Assembly: GCF_002836255.1 (NCBI RefSeq)
Contig: NZ_PJAU01000033.1
Span: forward strand, 372,001-436,000
DNA from: Colwellia sp. 75C3
GTDB taxonomy: Bacteria > Pseudomonadota > Gammaproteobacteria > Enterobacterales > Alteromonadaceae
Direction of reading: 5' to 3'
Length of the DNA stretch: 64,000 nucleotides
Below, in pieces: positions 15,565 to 25,179 of the stretch. Numbering within the stretch: position 1 is the stretch's first letter; the number at the start of each line of letters is the position of its first letter. The notes beneath the pieces are model-generated. The model was given only the letters and a program-made list of their open reading frames with translations. It did no database searches and was not told where the DNA came from. The translations under genes were made by a program, and so were the position numbers.

Positions 15565-17910
15565 TTAAGTTGATAATCCCTCCAAGACCTCTTTAACTTT
15601 ATAGGCCAATGCTTTATTACCAAAAGGTTTCTGAATAAAATTTGTATTATCATAAATAACACCTTTATTGGCGATAATATCTGCTGTATATCCGGACATG
15701 TATAAAATTCTTATTTTAGGATATAAACCTCTTAATTTATCAGCGACTTCCTTACCGTTCATCACCGGCATAATCACGTCGGTCAAGAGCAGATCAATCT
15801 TGCCATCGTACTCACGAGCCAAAGTCTCAGCCAGGCTAGTTGTATTGGCGGACAACACTTTATAACCATACTGTTCAAGTGTGATCGTTTGAATATCTAA
15901 TAACATCTCATCGTCTTCTACGATTAACACGGTGGCTTTACCAAAACAGTCTACATTTACCTTAATTTCATTTTTTTCAGTTAACATATTATTTTCACTG
16001 CGAAAATACATATTGAACGTAGTTCCTTGATTTAATTCGCTTATTACCTCAATGTAGCCTTTGTTTTGTTTAACCGCTCCAAAAATGGTCGATAAGCCTA
16101 ACCCCGTACCTTTACCTACATCTTTAGTGGTATAAAATGGCTCAAATATATGTTTTATAACCTCTTTATCTATTCCTGAACCATTGTCAGATACTGATAA
16201 CTTTACATAATGCCCTGTTGGAATGACTAGTTTTTCTGTAGATAACTCATTGATACTGCAGTTTTCAGTTTTTATTATTATTTTACCAAAAGTGTCTATT
16301 GCATCGGAAGCATTAATGCAGAAGTTGGCAAGCATCTGATCCATTTGAGAAGGATCTATCTTAACTAACCCTAGATTAGTACCTTGTTCAAAGGTGAGTT
16401 CAATATTCTCATCGATAAGTCTTTGTAGCATTGTTAGCATCGAAGATATTGAATCATTTAGATTGATGATTTTTGGTTCTATACTTTGTTTACGGGCATA
16501 GGTTAATAGCTGCTTTGTTAAATCTGCAGAACGATGGCCAGCAATAATTATGTCTTTAAGGTGTGAAGTGAGTGCGCTTGAGCCCTCGGACTCATGAAGG
16601 GCGAGTTCTGCATGACCAAGAATAACTCCTAGCATATTATTAAAGTCATGGGCAATACCACCCGCTAACTGACCCACAGCTTCCATTTTCTGAGCTTGTA
16701 TTAGTTGACTTTCAAGTTTAGAATTTTCTTCAAGGTTCCGTTTATTCTCGGTGATATCACGTCCGGTACTTACAAATCCTATTAAATTATCAAATTCGTC
16801 ATACTCCCGACGAATTGACCATGCCACATAGAATATTTGACCATCAATATTAACTTGACGATTTTCATGTAAAAATACGTCTTTTTTATTTCCTAACCAA
16901 AGAGAAAAATATTGTTGTGTTAGCAATTGATCATCGGGGTGGATAAAATCAAAAGCAAACTTACCAATACAATCTTTAGCCGATAGTCCAAACATAATGG
17001 TAGCCGCTTTATTCACAAATAATAAAGATCCATCAACACTTACTCTCGTGATGATATCCGGCATGCCTTCAATTAAATCATAATATTGTTTTCGACTATC
17101 AATCAGGGAAAGATTAGTTTTTTTCTCATCACAGATCGATTGGCGAAGCTTAGTTTCTGTATTTTTTATTGCGGTAGACATAAGATTAAAACTAGAAGCT
17201 AGACTAGTAAATTCATCATTACCCGGCATATCAATTTTAACATCCATCTTATTGGTTGAAAGCTGATGAGCACCCTCTTCCAATGCAATAATTGCCCGAC
17301 TAATCCTGTTAGATAGTTTGAAAACAGCGATGAAAATTAATATTATGAATACTCCTGCCATGGCAGATGATATTTTCATTGCATCTTTGGAATATTTTAA
17401 CAGCTGATTTTCATTAACAAAGCTAACAATAATCCAGTTCCAGTTAGGATATTTCCCATACTCCAGCAATGTAGTGACTTTTTTACCCGAGCCTAAGATA
17501 AAATCATATTCATGCGGTCCGATTAAATTTTGTTTTGTAATATTTTTGATATGTTCAACGGTCATTGACTGCCCCAATGCTTCATTGCCAACCAAATAGA
17601 CGATTTCATTTAATTGGGTATCAAAAATGGCAACGGAAGTACCTGGAGTCAGATTTTTTTCTATATCTTGTACTACGCCTTTCTTTGTTGCATCGCTATA
17701 AAAAGCTACCTTCTCCATGCCTAATGCACTGATCGTTTTATAACCATGATCACTGTTTGAAATAATGTTGCTCACATTCATTCTTAACAATTCATGTTCC
17801 AGGGCATATATTTTATCAGCGGTTATCATAAAGTTTGCGTACATCATTAGTACCACAGGCACAACAATTGATGGGATGATTAATACAACCAGCTTGTGTC
17901 TAAATTTAAT
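15565..17910 (-). CDS. Hybrid histidine kinase: Cache-HAMP-PAS-HisKA-HATPase-REC
   Basis: About 781 residues if translation begins at ATT 17910. In order: basic start KFRHK and membrane helix 1, a periplasmic Cache-like sensor (about 40-190), helix 2, HAMP, PAS (YDLIEGMPDIITRV onward, with a PAC tail RDITENKR), HisKA (LAGGIAHDFNNMLGVI, phospho-acceptor His), HATPase_c (DNGSGID, GKGTGLGL) and a C-terminal receiver (DLLLTDVIMPVMNG). ATG is absent until well inside helix 1. ATT 17910 has GGGAG nine bases upstream, overlaps the stop of the upstream gene (AATTAA) and restores a complete first helix. GTG 17862 is the conventional alternative but would split helix 1. The solute-binding gene upstream is broken, so input may be impaired. 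Confidence 0.75.
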   Translation of the reverse strand: MKFRHKLVVLIIPSIVVPVVLMMYANFMITADKIYALEHELLRMNVSNIISNSDHGYKTISALGMEKVAFYSDATKKGVVQDIEKNLTPGTSVAIFDTQLNEIVYLVGNEALGQSMTVEHIKNITKQNLIGPHEYDFILGSGKKVTTLLEYGKYPNWNWIIVSFVNENQLLKYSKDAMKISSAMAGVFIILIFIAVFKLSNRISRAIIALEEGAHQLSTNKMDVKIDMPGNDEFTSLASSFNLMSTAIKNTETKLRQSICDEKKTNLSLIDSRKQYYDLIEGMPDIITRVSVDGSLLFVNKAATIMFGLSAKDCIGKFAFDFIHPDDQLLTQQYFSLWLGNKKDVFLHENRQVNIDGQIFYVAWSIRREYDEFDNLIGFVSTGRDITENKRNLEENSKLESQLIQAQKMEAVGQLAGGIAHDFNNMLGVILGHAELALHESEGSSALTSHLKDIIIAGHRSADLTKQLLTYARKQSIEPKIINLNDSISSMLTMLQRLIDENIELTFEQGTNLGLVKIDPSQMDQMLANFCINASDAIDTFGKIIIKTENCSINELSTEKLVIPTGHYVKLSVSDNGSGIDKEVIKHIFEPFYTTKDVGKGTGLGLSTIFGAVKQNKGYIEVISELNQGTTFNMYFRSENNMLTEKNEIKVNVDCFGKATVLIVEDDEMLLDIQTITLEQYGYKVLSANTTSLAETLAREYDGKIDLLLTDVIMPVMNGKEVADKLRGLYPKIRILYMSGYTADIIANKGVIYDNTNFIQKPFGNKALAYKVKEVLEGLST

Positions 17911-18836
17911 TTCTAGATACTCCCAAATTTAATACCTTCATATATTCAACGAATGTTACTCCATAAGAAATTTTCCAATATTTATCTAGAATAGCGTTTT
18001 CTTGAGCATATTTAATATACTTCCTTAAGATGGATTTCAGTATTTTATTTTTTTTGTTGATTGCCCACCCCATAAATTGAACTTCACTTATTGGCCATAA
18101 AATTGTTAGGTTATTAAACTTTTTCAAAGCAGCAAAGGCTCTATCACTATCATAAACAGTAAAACTTACTTGGCCTTCTGAAACCATCTTATCCATTAGA
18201 TCAAAGTCATCAACGGTAATACAGTTGAAATCAATATTATTGAGGTGTTTTATTTTTTCAAGGTTTCGTGCCATAGAGGTATTACTTACCATCACACAAG
18301 ACTTATTATTCAGCGCTGAAATCTGATCAGGTTTATTATCAACTCTTGCAATAAGCATTTGACGAGAAGGAACATATTTAACAATATCAAACATTTTTTC
18401 ACGCCAAGCAAGCGCGGTTATGCCATCGATATAAAGATCAACTTCTTCGATAAGCGAAGGCACATAAGAATAACTGGGATCTATCTTAACTCTTGCTAAG
18501 TCTTCACCTTGCTAAGTCTTCACCTTGCTTATAAAAATAATCGTTCCAAGTCACTATTTTACCGTCAATTTTTATCCCTACAAGATTTGCAAATTCTTCA
18601 AGTACTTTATAGTGAAAACCAGAGTGCGAACCATCTTCATGTGGGACGTATACAGCAGAGCTTATTTTTGTAGCAACTTTAATACTGCCTTTTTGATTCA
18701 TCGCTTTAATATAGGCAACTTCTTCCTTCGTCCAGTTAGCCCCCTCAATGGCTAATAGTGGAATATCAATTTCAAATGCTCCACAAGAAGATGAAGGTAA
18801 ATATAATAATGCCAGCAAAACAAAATATGCTTTCAC
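17906..18836 (-). pseudogene. Periplasmic solute-binding protein (SBP_bac_3), frameshifted by 16-bp duplication
   Basis: Signal peptide (MKAYFVLLALLYLPSSSC), then the SBP_bac_3 pattern: KVATKISSAVYVPHEDGSHSG, FHYKVLEEFANLVGI, WNDYF and, after the lesion, VPSLIEEVDLYIDGITAL, MISVS-type strands, GWAINKKN and a C-terminal helix. A perfect 16-bp tandem duplication at 18492-18523 shifts the frame and stops the first part at residue 110. Removing one copy joins KQGEDLAR to VKIDPSYSY and gives an uninterrupted protein of about 305 residues. The stop overlaps the likely start of the hybrid kinase, so the pair was probably a binding protein and its sensor kinase. Confidence 0.88.
18492..18523. repeat. 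16-bp perfect tandem duplication
   Basis: CTTGCTAAGTCTTCAC occurs twice back to back and is followed by another CTTGCT. Because 16 is not a multiple of three, it breaks the solute-binding gene. Short duplications like this can revert by slippage, so the gene could be switchable. Confidence 0.97.
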
Positions 18837-19113
18837 AATAAACTCCGGTATATCTAAGTTTTTGAACCACTCGCCAATAAAAATGGGTGATTAAAATATC
18901 TATCGATAGGTAATCAAAAGATAAAATTTAACTTTTAAAATGATGAGAACCCATGGCAGAACTGAAAGTAGTATTCATTGTCATTCAACGCAATTTATTG
19001 ATAACACGACTATAGTGTAGTCTACAGAATAATTTGTGATTAATTATTGTTTTTAAAGACAATAAATTTTATCTAAAGCGCTGTTTATAACGCTTAGTAA
19101 GAGAATATATAAT

Positions 19114-21797
19114 TTGAAAAATAAGATATTACTGCTGTTTATTATGACAATATTTAATATTTTGAGTTTATCAGCGGTATATGCACAATCTGAAGATAAT
19201 GATGTGAAAGTGGTTAAGGATGTAGAAAAAGAAACCATTATTATCATAGGTACTCGCATATCCGGTCGCTCAGTTACTGATTCATTGGGGCCTGTTGATA
19301 TTATTTCTGCTGTCGATGTATTAGATCAAGCGGGTAGTGATATGACAGATTTGATCAGTAAAATTGTCCCCTCTTACAATGTTAGGGCTACCGGTGATGC
19401 TGCCAGTCTGGTAGGCCGATAAGTCTACGTGGTTTACCTTCAGATGCCACTTTGGTTTTGGTCAACGGTAAACGGCGGCATCGTTCATCCGTTATATCGT
19501 TCATTGGTGGTGGGGTTTCAGATGGCTCACAAGGACCAGATATCTCGGTAATTCCAGCTATTGCAATAAAACAACTCGAGATTCTACGTGACGGCGCATC
19601 TGCGCAATATGGATCTGATGCAGTTGCAGGGGTAATGAACTTCAGGCTAAAGCAAGACTCAGACGGTGGCTCTTTGGATGTAAAACTGGGTCAAACTTTT
19701 GAGGGTGATGGTGATTTTTATCAGGTTGCCGGTAATATAGGAATGCCTTTAACTGGGCATGGTTTTATCAATGCCAGTATTGAATACCGCCAAGTAAAAC
19801 CCTTTAGTCGCTCAGTACAAAAAAATGATGCCGCTGAACTAATTGCCAACGGTAACAACGCCGTTGCAAATCCTGCTCAAACTTGGGGGTCCGCCGAGGT
19901 GCTGAATGATGTTAAAACATTTATTAACATGGGCCTTGATTTGAAGAACGACAAAGAATGGTATGCCTTTGGCAATTACGCTGAGCGTAGAGTGGAAACA
20001 GGTTTTAGCTTTCGTAACCCAAACAAAAGAGGTGGTGTTTTTGGAAAAGCGCTGAATTTAGCAGGTGCAGACTTTGATGCCAATGGCAATGCAATTCCAT
20101 TTCTAGTTGATAGTGATAACAACACCATAACTAGGGAACAAATTGTTGATGAAAATGATTTTATTCGGACAGACTTAGATGAGCAAGGATGGATACATAG
20201 ATACGACCGCCTTGTCGCAGATGTAACTCCTGATGGCATGTCAGGAAATTGCCCACAAACAGATGCCAATAATAATGGTGGCTTGAATATCTATGATACC
20301 GAAGGACTTAACACTGTTATCGCTAACCCGAATTGCTTTGTTTATAACGATATGTTTCCTGGTGGTTTTACACCTCTGTTTGGGAGTGATCTCAGCGATT
20401 CTTCACTTGTGACAGGTATTCGCGGAATATTAGGTAATGATATGACTTGGGACGTGAGTATTGGCTTTGGTCGCAATGAGGCAGACTTTTATATTAATAA
20501 CACTGTTAATGCATCGATGGGACCGTATAGCCCAACAAGGTTTCGGCCGGGAACCTATATTCAGCAAGAGCAGAACATTAACGCTGACTTCACTTACATC
20601 CTCAATACCGATATTGAACAGCACATAGCGGCTGGTTTTGAGTGGCATAAAGAACAATTTGAGGTACAAGCTGGTGAGGATGCTTCTTGGCAACCGGGGG
20701 TATTTGTTGATCAAGGTTTTAGTATTGGCTCAAATGGTTTTTCTGGCTTCAGTCCTAATGTTACAGGTAAGTGGGATCAGTCTAACACCTCACTCTATGC
20801 TGATTATGAAGCGCAAGTCACCAATGAGCTATTACTCGGGGCTGCCATACGTTGGGAAAATTACGATACCTTTAGCGCAGCCACTAACTATAAATTATCT
20901 GCCGGTTGGAAAGTAAATACAGTTGTTGCTCTGCGAGCGACTCACTCAACGGGGGTTCGCGCACCAACACCAGGTCAATCGAACATCAGCAACATTACAA
21001 CGTTACTGGACAATGGCATATTGATAGACCGAGGAACAATTCCCCCTACCAACGCGGTTGCTATGCACTATGGCGGCGAAGCACTCACACCTGAAAAATC
21101 TAAAAATTACAATGTTGGTGCAGTTATAACAATGGATCGTCTACAATTTTTCATTGATGCTTATCAAATAGATTTTGAAGATAGAATAACCCAGTCAGCC
21201 GATATTCAACTCACGGCACAGGAAGCTCAAGCGCTTGAGGACTCTGGTTTTAGTGGTGCCTCAGGACTACGTTCATTCCGCTTTTATGTGAATGATTTCA
21301 ATACGACTACCCAAGGGGTTGATATTGTTGCCACTTATCCTTTCTCAATAGCGGGAGGCCACAGTGAACTGAGCTTGATCTATAACTATAATACCACTGA
21401 AGTGACTTACTTTAATCCGGTAACCCTAGATGACTTACGTATACGTCAGATAGAAGACAGTATGCCAAGCCAGCGTGGCAACATTTCATGGCGTCATATA
21501 CAGGGGGCGTGGCGAATACTATTACGGGGCAACTACTTTAGCGATTATTGGCTTGCTCATGTTGGCGATAGTAATCTGACACTTGAACCTTCAGCAGAAC
21601 TGACTTTGGATGCAGAAATTGCCTACAGCTTTGGTTCTAATGGCCAATATAATTTTGTGGTAGGCGCTGAAAACTTGTTTAATAACTTTCCTGATACTAA
21701 TCCTTATAGCGCTTTGACGGGGGCAAAATATCCTGAAAATAGCCCGATGGGAAATGCTGGAGGTACTTATTATATTAGGCTTGGATACAATTTTTAG
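19114..21797 (+). pseudogene. TonB-dependent receptor, single-base frameshift
   Basis: Outer-membrane receptor of about 890 codons. TTG at 19114 with AAGAGA upstream opens a signal peptide ending VYAQS, followed by a TonB-box-like stretch (ETIIIIGTRI) and the plug start. The frame ends in TAA at 19420-19422. The plug continues one base out of register (ISLRGLPSDATLVLVNGKRR), so one base is missing at about 19402-19410. The rest is intact: plug end, 22-strand barrel and a final Tyr-Asn-Phe typical for Bam recognition. Asp/Asn-rich loops suggest no clear substrate. It is divergent from the broken solute-binding gene. It could be a real pseudogene or a sequencing error. Confidence 0.85.
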
Positions 21798-22093
21798 TCA
21801 TGGAAATGATTTAATAAAAATGTAAACTTACCTGCCAATAGCTGAAGGTAATTATATTCCGGCATGAAATAAAGGAATAAAACGTTTAAGTTGATTGATG
21901 AGTAGAGAAATTAGTCGCGTAGTCAGACAATAGAAATTCAAACCTCTAGAATTTAAGGTAGGCTAACGAAATACAGCGTTTTTTTGCAGCTAATACGATC
22001 ATTATAGATTTACTAAAGTATAGGATATGGATAAGAGCAGTTTATGAAGTAAGAATTTATTCTGAATTTGAAAGAGGATATAGAAATTAAAAG

Positions 22094-22170
22094 TGGTCGG
22101 TGATGCAAGATTCGAACTTGCGACCCCTTGGACCCAAACCAAGTGCGCTACCAAGCTGCGCTAATCACCG
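22094..22170 (-). tRNA. tRNA-Pro (TGG), left copy
   Basis: 77 nt with encoded CCA. The acceptor stem CGGTGAT pairs with ATCACCG; anticodon loop TTTGGGA with TGG; T-loop TTCGAAT. Identical to the copy at 29039-29115. It lacks its own tRNA promoter because the upstream tRNA-His is truncated and replaced by islet sequence, so expression would need read-through from the islet operon. Confidence 0.95.
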
Positions 22171-22215
22171 ACATTTTATAACTTTTTATTTTCTACTTCA
22201 GGGAGAAGTAAAAAA

Positions 22216-22262
22216 TGGGGTGGCTAAAGGGACTTGAACCCTCGACAACCGGAATCACAATC
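22216..22262 (-). pseudogene. Truncated tRNA-His (3' part only)
   Basis: Matches the 3' end of tRNA-His at 29161-29237 from the CCA through the T arm and the 3' side of the anticodon stem, then diverges in the anticodon loop. The acceptor 5' strand, D arm and 5' anticodon stem are missing, so it cannot be functional. It marks the left islet junction. Confidence 0.93.
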
Positions 22263-22404
22263 ACGTTGTCGGTATAGTATTTAGTTTGATTAACGTATAT
22301 CAAGCTAGATATCACGAGTGTTATTCATGTTATAACTTGGATTGAAATGGAATTCATTAGTTTGGCAAACTCACAGAATGCTCACACAGTGAATTTTTCA
22401 TTAT

Positions 22405-23061
22405 CTAGTATAAAAAAGGTATTATTTTGTGCCTTTTCTTCAAATACTCTAGATATTCAGATCCCAAATGAATCGCCAAAAATGCTTCTTCAAATTTTAT
22501 TCTTCGGTAAAAAGCATAAAACAATATCAATAAAGAAATGAACGCTGCGACCCAAGAATGAAACATTAAGCCTGTTGCAACATAAGTGAGTAACGCACCA
22601 GAATAACCCGGATGGCAAACATATCGGTAGGGTCCTGTATCAACCACCTTTTGGTTTTCTGTAACACTAATATGCCAAGTAAAGTAATGTCCAAGTTCCA
22701 AAAAAGCCCAACTACGAAATAGTAAGCCAAATATTGCTAAAGCAGCCCCAATGATGGAAATAACACTCCACTGCATGGATCCTTGGTAATCGTTGAAAAC
22801 AAACTCAGCGAGTACGAATATTTGCGACAAATAGACAGCCCAAATAATGTGTAATGCGGTCCCCTTATCATGTTCGTCTTTTGCAGATTTAAACGGAGAA
22901 TAGTCTGGTTGAAACAATGAAGCCAAAATGCTTATTACAATCATCAGCTTTACTTTAGCGCTCTCCAACAAGTCGGGTTGAAAGAATGAAAATGCCAAAA
23001 CAAAAAGAAATGACAAGATGGTTCCCTTTATTAACTTAATACCAAAACCTTTAATGGTCAT
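22405..23061 (-). CDS. ICMT/PEMT-type membrane methyltransferase
   Basis: A 218-residue integral membrane protein with about five helices. The C-terminal half holds the conserved isoprenylcysteine-methyltransferase/phospholipid-methyltransferase signature: LGHYFTWHISV, VVDTGPYRYVCHPGYSGALL and, near the end, RRIKFEEAFL with the two Glu, binding S-adenosylmethionine. It should methylate a lipid-like carboxyl, amine or thiol at the membrane. It is the last gene of the islet operon, starting 3 bp after the exporter stop. The next downstream elements are the truncated tRNA-His and left tRNA-Pro on the same strand. Substrate unknown. Confidence 0.85.
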   Translation of the reverse strand: MTIKGFGIKLIKGTILSFLFVLAFSFFQPDLLESAKVKLMIVISILASLFQPDYSPFKSAKDEHDKGTALHIIWAVYLSQIFVLAEFVFNDYQGSMQWSVISIIGAALAIFGLLFRSWAFLELGHYFTWHISVTENQKVVDTGPYRYVCHPGYSGALLTYVATGLMFHSWVAAFISLLILFYAFYRRIKFEEAFLAIHLGSEYLEYLKKRHKIIPFLY

Positions 23062-23064
23062 CTC

Positions 23065-25179
23065 CTACTTCCTTTTATGAATCAATAAAGCTGCTGGTAA
23101 GATCAATAAGTCAAACACTAAGGCGCTAATAAAAGTAATAATAGTTAAGCTAGCAAACGTTGTATTTAACAAAAAATCTGAGAACATAAAAACACTAAAC
23201 CCAGACACGAGTGCAATTGATGTAAATATAATGGCTTGGCCAGCTAAATTTAAACTTACAGCTAGAGCTTGTGTTTTCGTCGTGTTTTTCTTATTGAGAT
23301 GTTCTTGATAGTGAAAGAGGAAGTGCGTTGTATCGTCTACAATAATCCCTAGTGAGCAAGCAGCAACAATAGAAACGGCCAAACCAACTTGTTGATACAG
23401 TAAAGCCCAAAACGCAAATGCTATCAAAATGGGCAGTGCATTGGTAAATAGCGCTACGGCCCCAAGCTTTAAGCTTTTGAAATAAAATGAGAACAAAACA
23501 GATAGGGTAATTAACATGATAATGACACCTACCATCATACTTTTTATATTTCGCTTTACTATATTAGCGAATAAAACGGATGGCCCGTGTCCACCGTGAA
23601 AAGCAATTGAATCCGTATTTTCAATTAGGTATTGTTGAAATTGAGTGTTAAATGACTGTATATACGTAGAATCAGCGTCCTTAAATACAATTGACATTTT
23701 AAACAACTTGCCACTTTGATCAATTAAGCCTCTTGCATGTAATATTTCGAAGTTACTTTTTATTTTTTTATATGACTGAGTTGCATCGTGCTCTTTATTT
23801 ATGATGGAATGAATAGAACGTACTTCCCAGACGTTATCGAATGTTTGAAAATGTGAAGCAACATTTGACATTTGAACAAAGAAATCACTATTCTCATTAG
23901 GCAGTTCATGTTTAGACTCCAGAATGAAATCAATTGAGTAAATGCCTGTTAAATTCTCAGAGACAAAATTAGCTTGGTGTTTGAACTCAGTTTTTGACGA
24001 AAACCAATCAGTGAATTTGTCGTTTACTTCCAGTTTTGAAACCAAACTGATGCTAATAGTAATTAATATTAGAGAAATGAGTAAAATGGCTATGCGAAAT
24101 TTATCAATCCATTTTAAGTAAGCGACCCAGTTAAACTTAAGTCTTGATTCAAACTTGATTGGCTTGTAAGCAAGTATCCAGGGTAATAATACAAAGTGAA
24201 TTAGTAGAACGGTTGCGACACCGAAGGCTGTAATATTTCCTAAATCTTGATAAGGAGGAGTATCTGTCAAATTAAGGCTTAAAAAGCCGATAAGCGTCGT
24301 TAGGCAGCCAAATAAAATGGGTTTTGCCGTTAACGCCGACCCTAACTTTAATCTTTGATGCCATGGTCCTTTTTGTTGCTCTATTGCTAAAAAAGCATGG
24401 AATGAACAAGCAATCGAAATGGTTAAAATAACAATTAACGACATTCCTGAAGGTGGCGTTAATTGAATGCCAACAAGCGTTGCCATACCTAATGAAATGA
24501 TATTACTTACACCCGCAACAAAAATTACAATGCCAGCCACAAAAAAAGATTGAAATAACCAAGCGGTTATTAAAAATAATATTATATTACTAGCAGGTAC
24601 TAGTTTAATAAGGTCATCTATTAAGTGGTATGCAAAAGCATCGTTCATCATCACAATGCCACTGGTATCAAATCTTAGGCTGGCGGTTCGTTTGCTAAAG
24701 ATAGCCGCAGTTTCTTTAATAAAAGTGGCTGATTCTATGACTGCATTCGGATTGTGTTTAGGCATCACAATCCGCACTTCTACCCCTGTTGAAGTTAAAG
24801 ATAAATTAAGTAGCGAAGGGGGGGATTGATTTGCGTTTTTTAGTTGCCCTAATAAACCTGTAGAGAAATTATTTGATTCTAGGTAAGGGTGGTTACTGAG
24901 AATAGAGGTGACAGATACTAGGTTTGGAGTCTCTAATAAATGTAAATGTATCTCTCGTAGTAAAGAGATATTACTTTCGTTCAATAACGTTCCGGAAACA
25001 GAAGAAATGACAAAGATAGCTGAGTCAGAACTCCCAAATGAATTTTCCATTTGAGTGAAGTCTTGCATGTCAGCGGTATCTTTCCCAAAGAACACGCGAT
25101 AGTCAGAAGCAATACCAATGTCTTTAAGCCCCCAAAGGCCAACTATCAATAATACCAGCAGAAGTAGCCTACTTTTCAT
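23065..25179 (-). CDS. MMPL/RND superfamily exporter
   Basis: A 704-residue inner-membrane transporter of single-gene MMPL type. A first helix is followed by a periplasmic porter domain (ASDYRVFFGKDTADMQDF onward), helices 2-6, a second half with helix 7, another porter domain and helices 8-12. Helix 10 carries the proton-relay motif SLGIIVDDTTHFLFHY with the Asp pair. The start at 25179 has a GGGGGG ribosome site and overlaps the enolase-family gene by 11 bp; a longer frame to 25242 lies fully inside that gene. MMPL proteins export lipids or hopanoid-like molecules; together with the synthetic genes this suggests export of the islet's product. Confidence 0.9.
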   Translation of the reverse strand: MKSRLLLLVLLIVGLWGLKDIGIASDYRVFFGKDTADMQDFTQMENSFGSSDSAIFVISSVSGTLLNESNISLLREIHLHLLETPNLVSVTSILSNHPYLESNNFSTGLLGQLKNANQSPPSLLNLSLTSTGVEVRIVMPKHNPNAVIESATFIKETAAIFSKRTASLRFDTSGIVMMNDAFAYHLIDDLIKLVPASNIILFLITAWLFQSFFVAGIVIFVAGVSNIISLGMATLVGIQLTPPSGMSLIVILTISIACSFHAFLAIEQQKGPWHQRLKLGSALTAKPILFGCLTTLIGFLSLNLTDTPPYQDLGNITAFGVATVLLIHFVLLPWILAYKPIKFESRLKFNWVAYLKWIDKFRIAILLISLILITISISLVSKLEVNDKFTDWFSSKTEFKHQANFVSENLTGIYSIDFILESKHELPNENSDFFVQMSNVASHFQTFDNVWEVRSIHSIINKEHDATQSYKKIKSNFEILHARGLIDQSGKLFKMSIVFKDADSTYIQSFNTQFQQYLIENTDSIAFHGGHGPSVLFANIVKRNIKSMMVGVIIMLITLSVLFSFYFKSLKLGAVALFTNALPILIAFAFWALLYQQVGLAVSIVAACSLGIIVDDTTHFLFHYQEHLNKKNTTKTQALAVSLNLAGQAIIFTSIALVSGFSVFMFSDFLLNTTFASLTIITFISALVFDLLILPAALLIHKRK

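Larger units (their letters stand above)
22039..22262. repeat. 224-bp direct repeat, left copy (tRNA-Pro plus 3' part of tRNA-His)
   Basis: Matches 28984-29207 at a constant offset of 6945 with no difference seen by eye. It holds about 55 bp downstream flank, the whole tRNA-Pro, the spacer and the tRNA-His 3' part up to the anticodon loop. Similarity stops abruptly at both ends. It bounds the islet on its left. Confidence 0.95.

Noticed and set aside
17862-17910. Single fused SBP-kinase gene broken by a frameshift
   Set aside because: Basic residues directly before helix 1 and the overlapping stop with a ribosome site fit two separate genes better; a fusion would put the Cache domain on the wrong side of the membrane.
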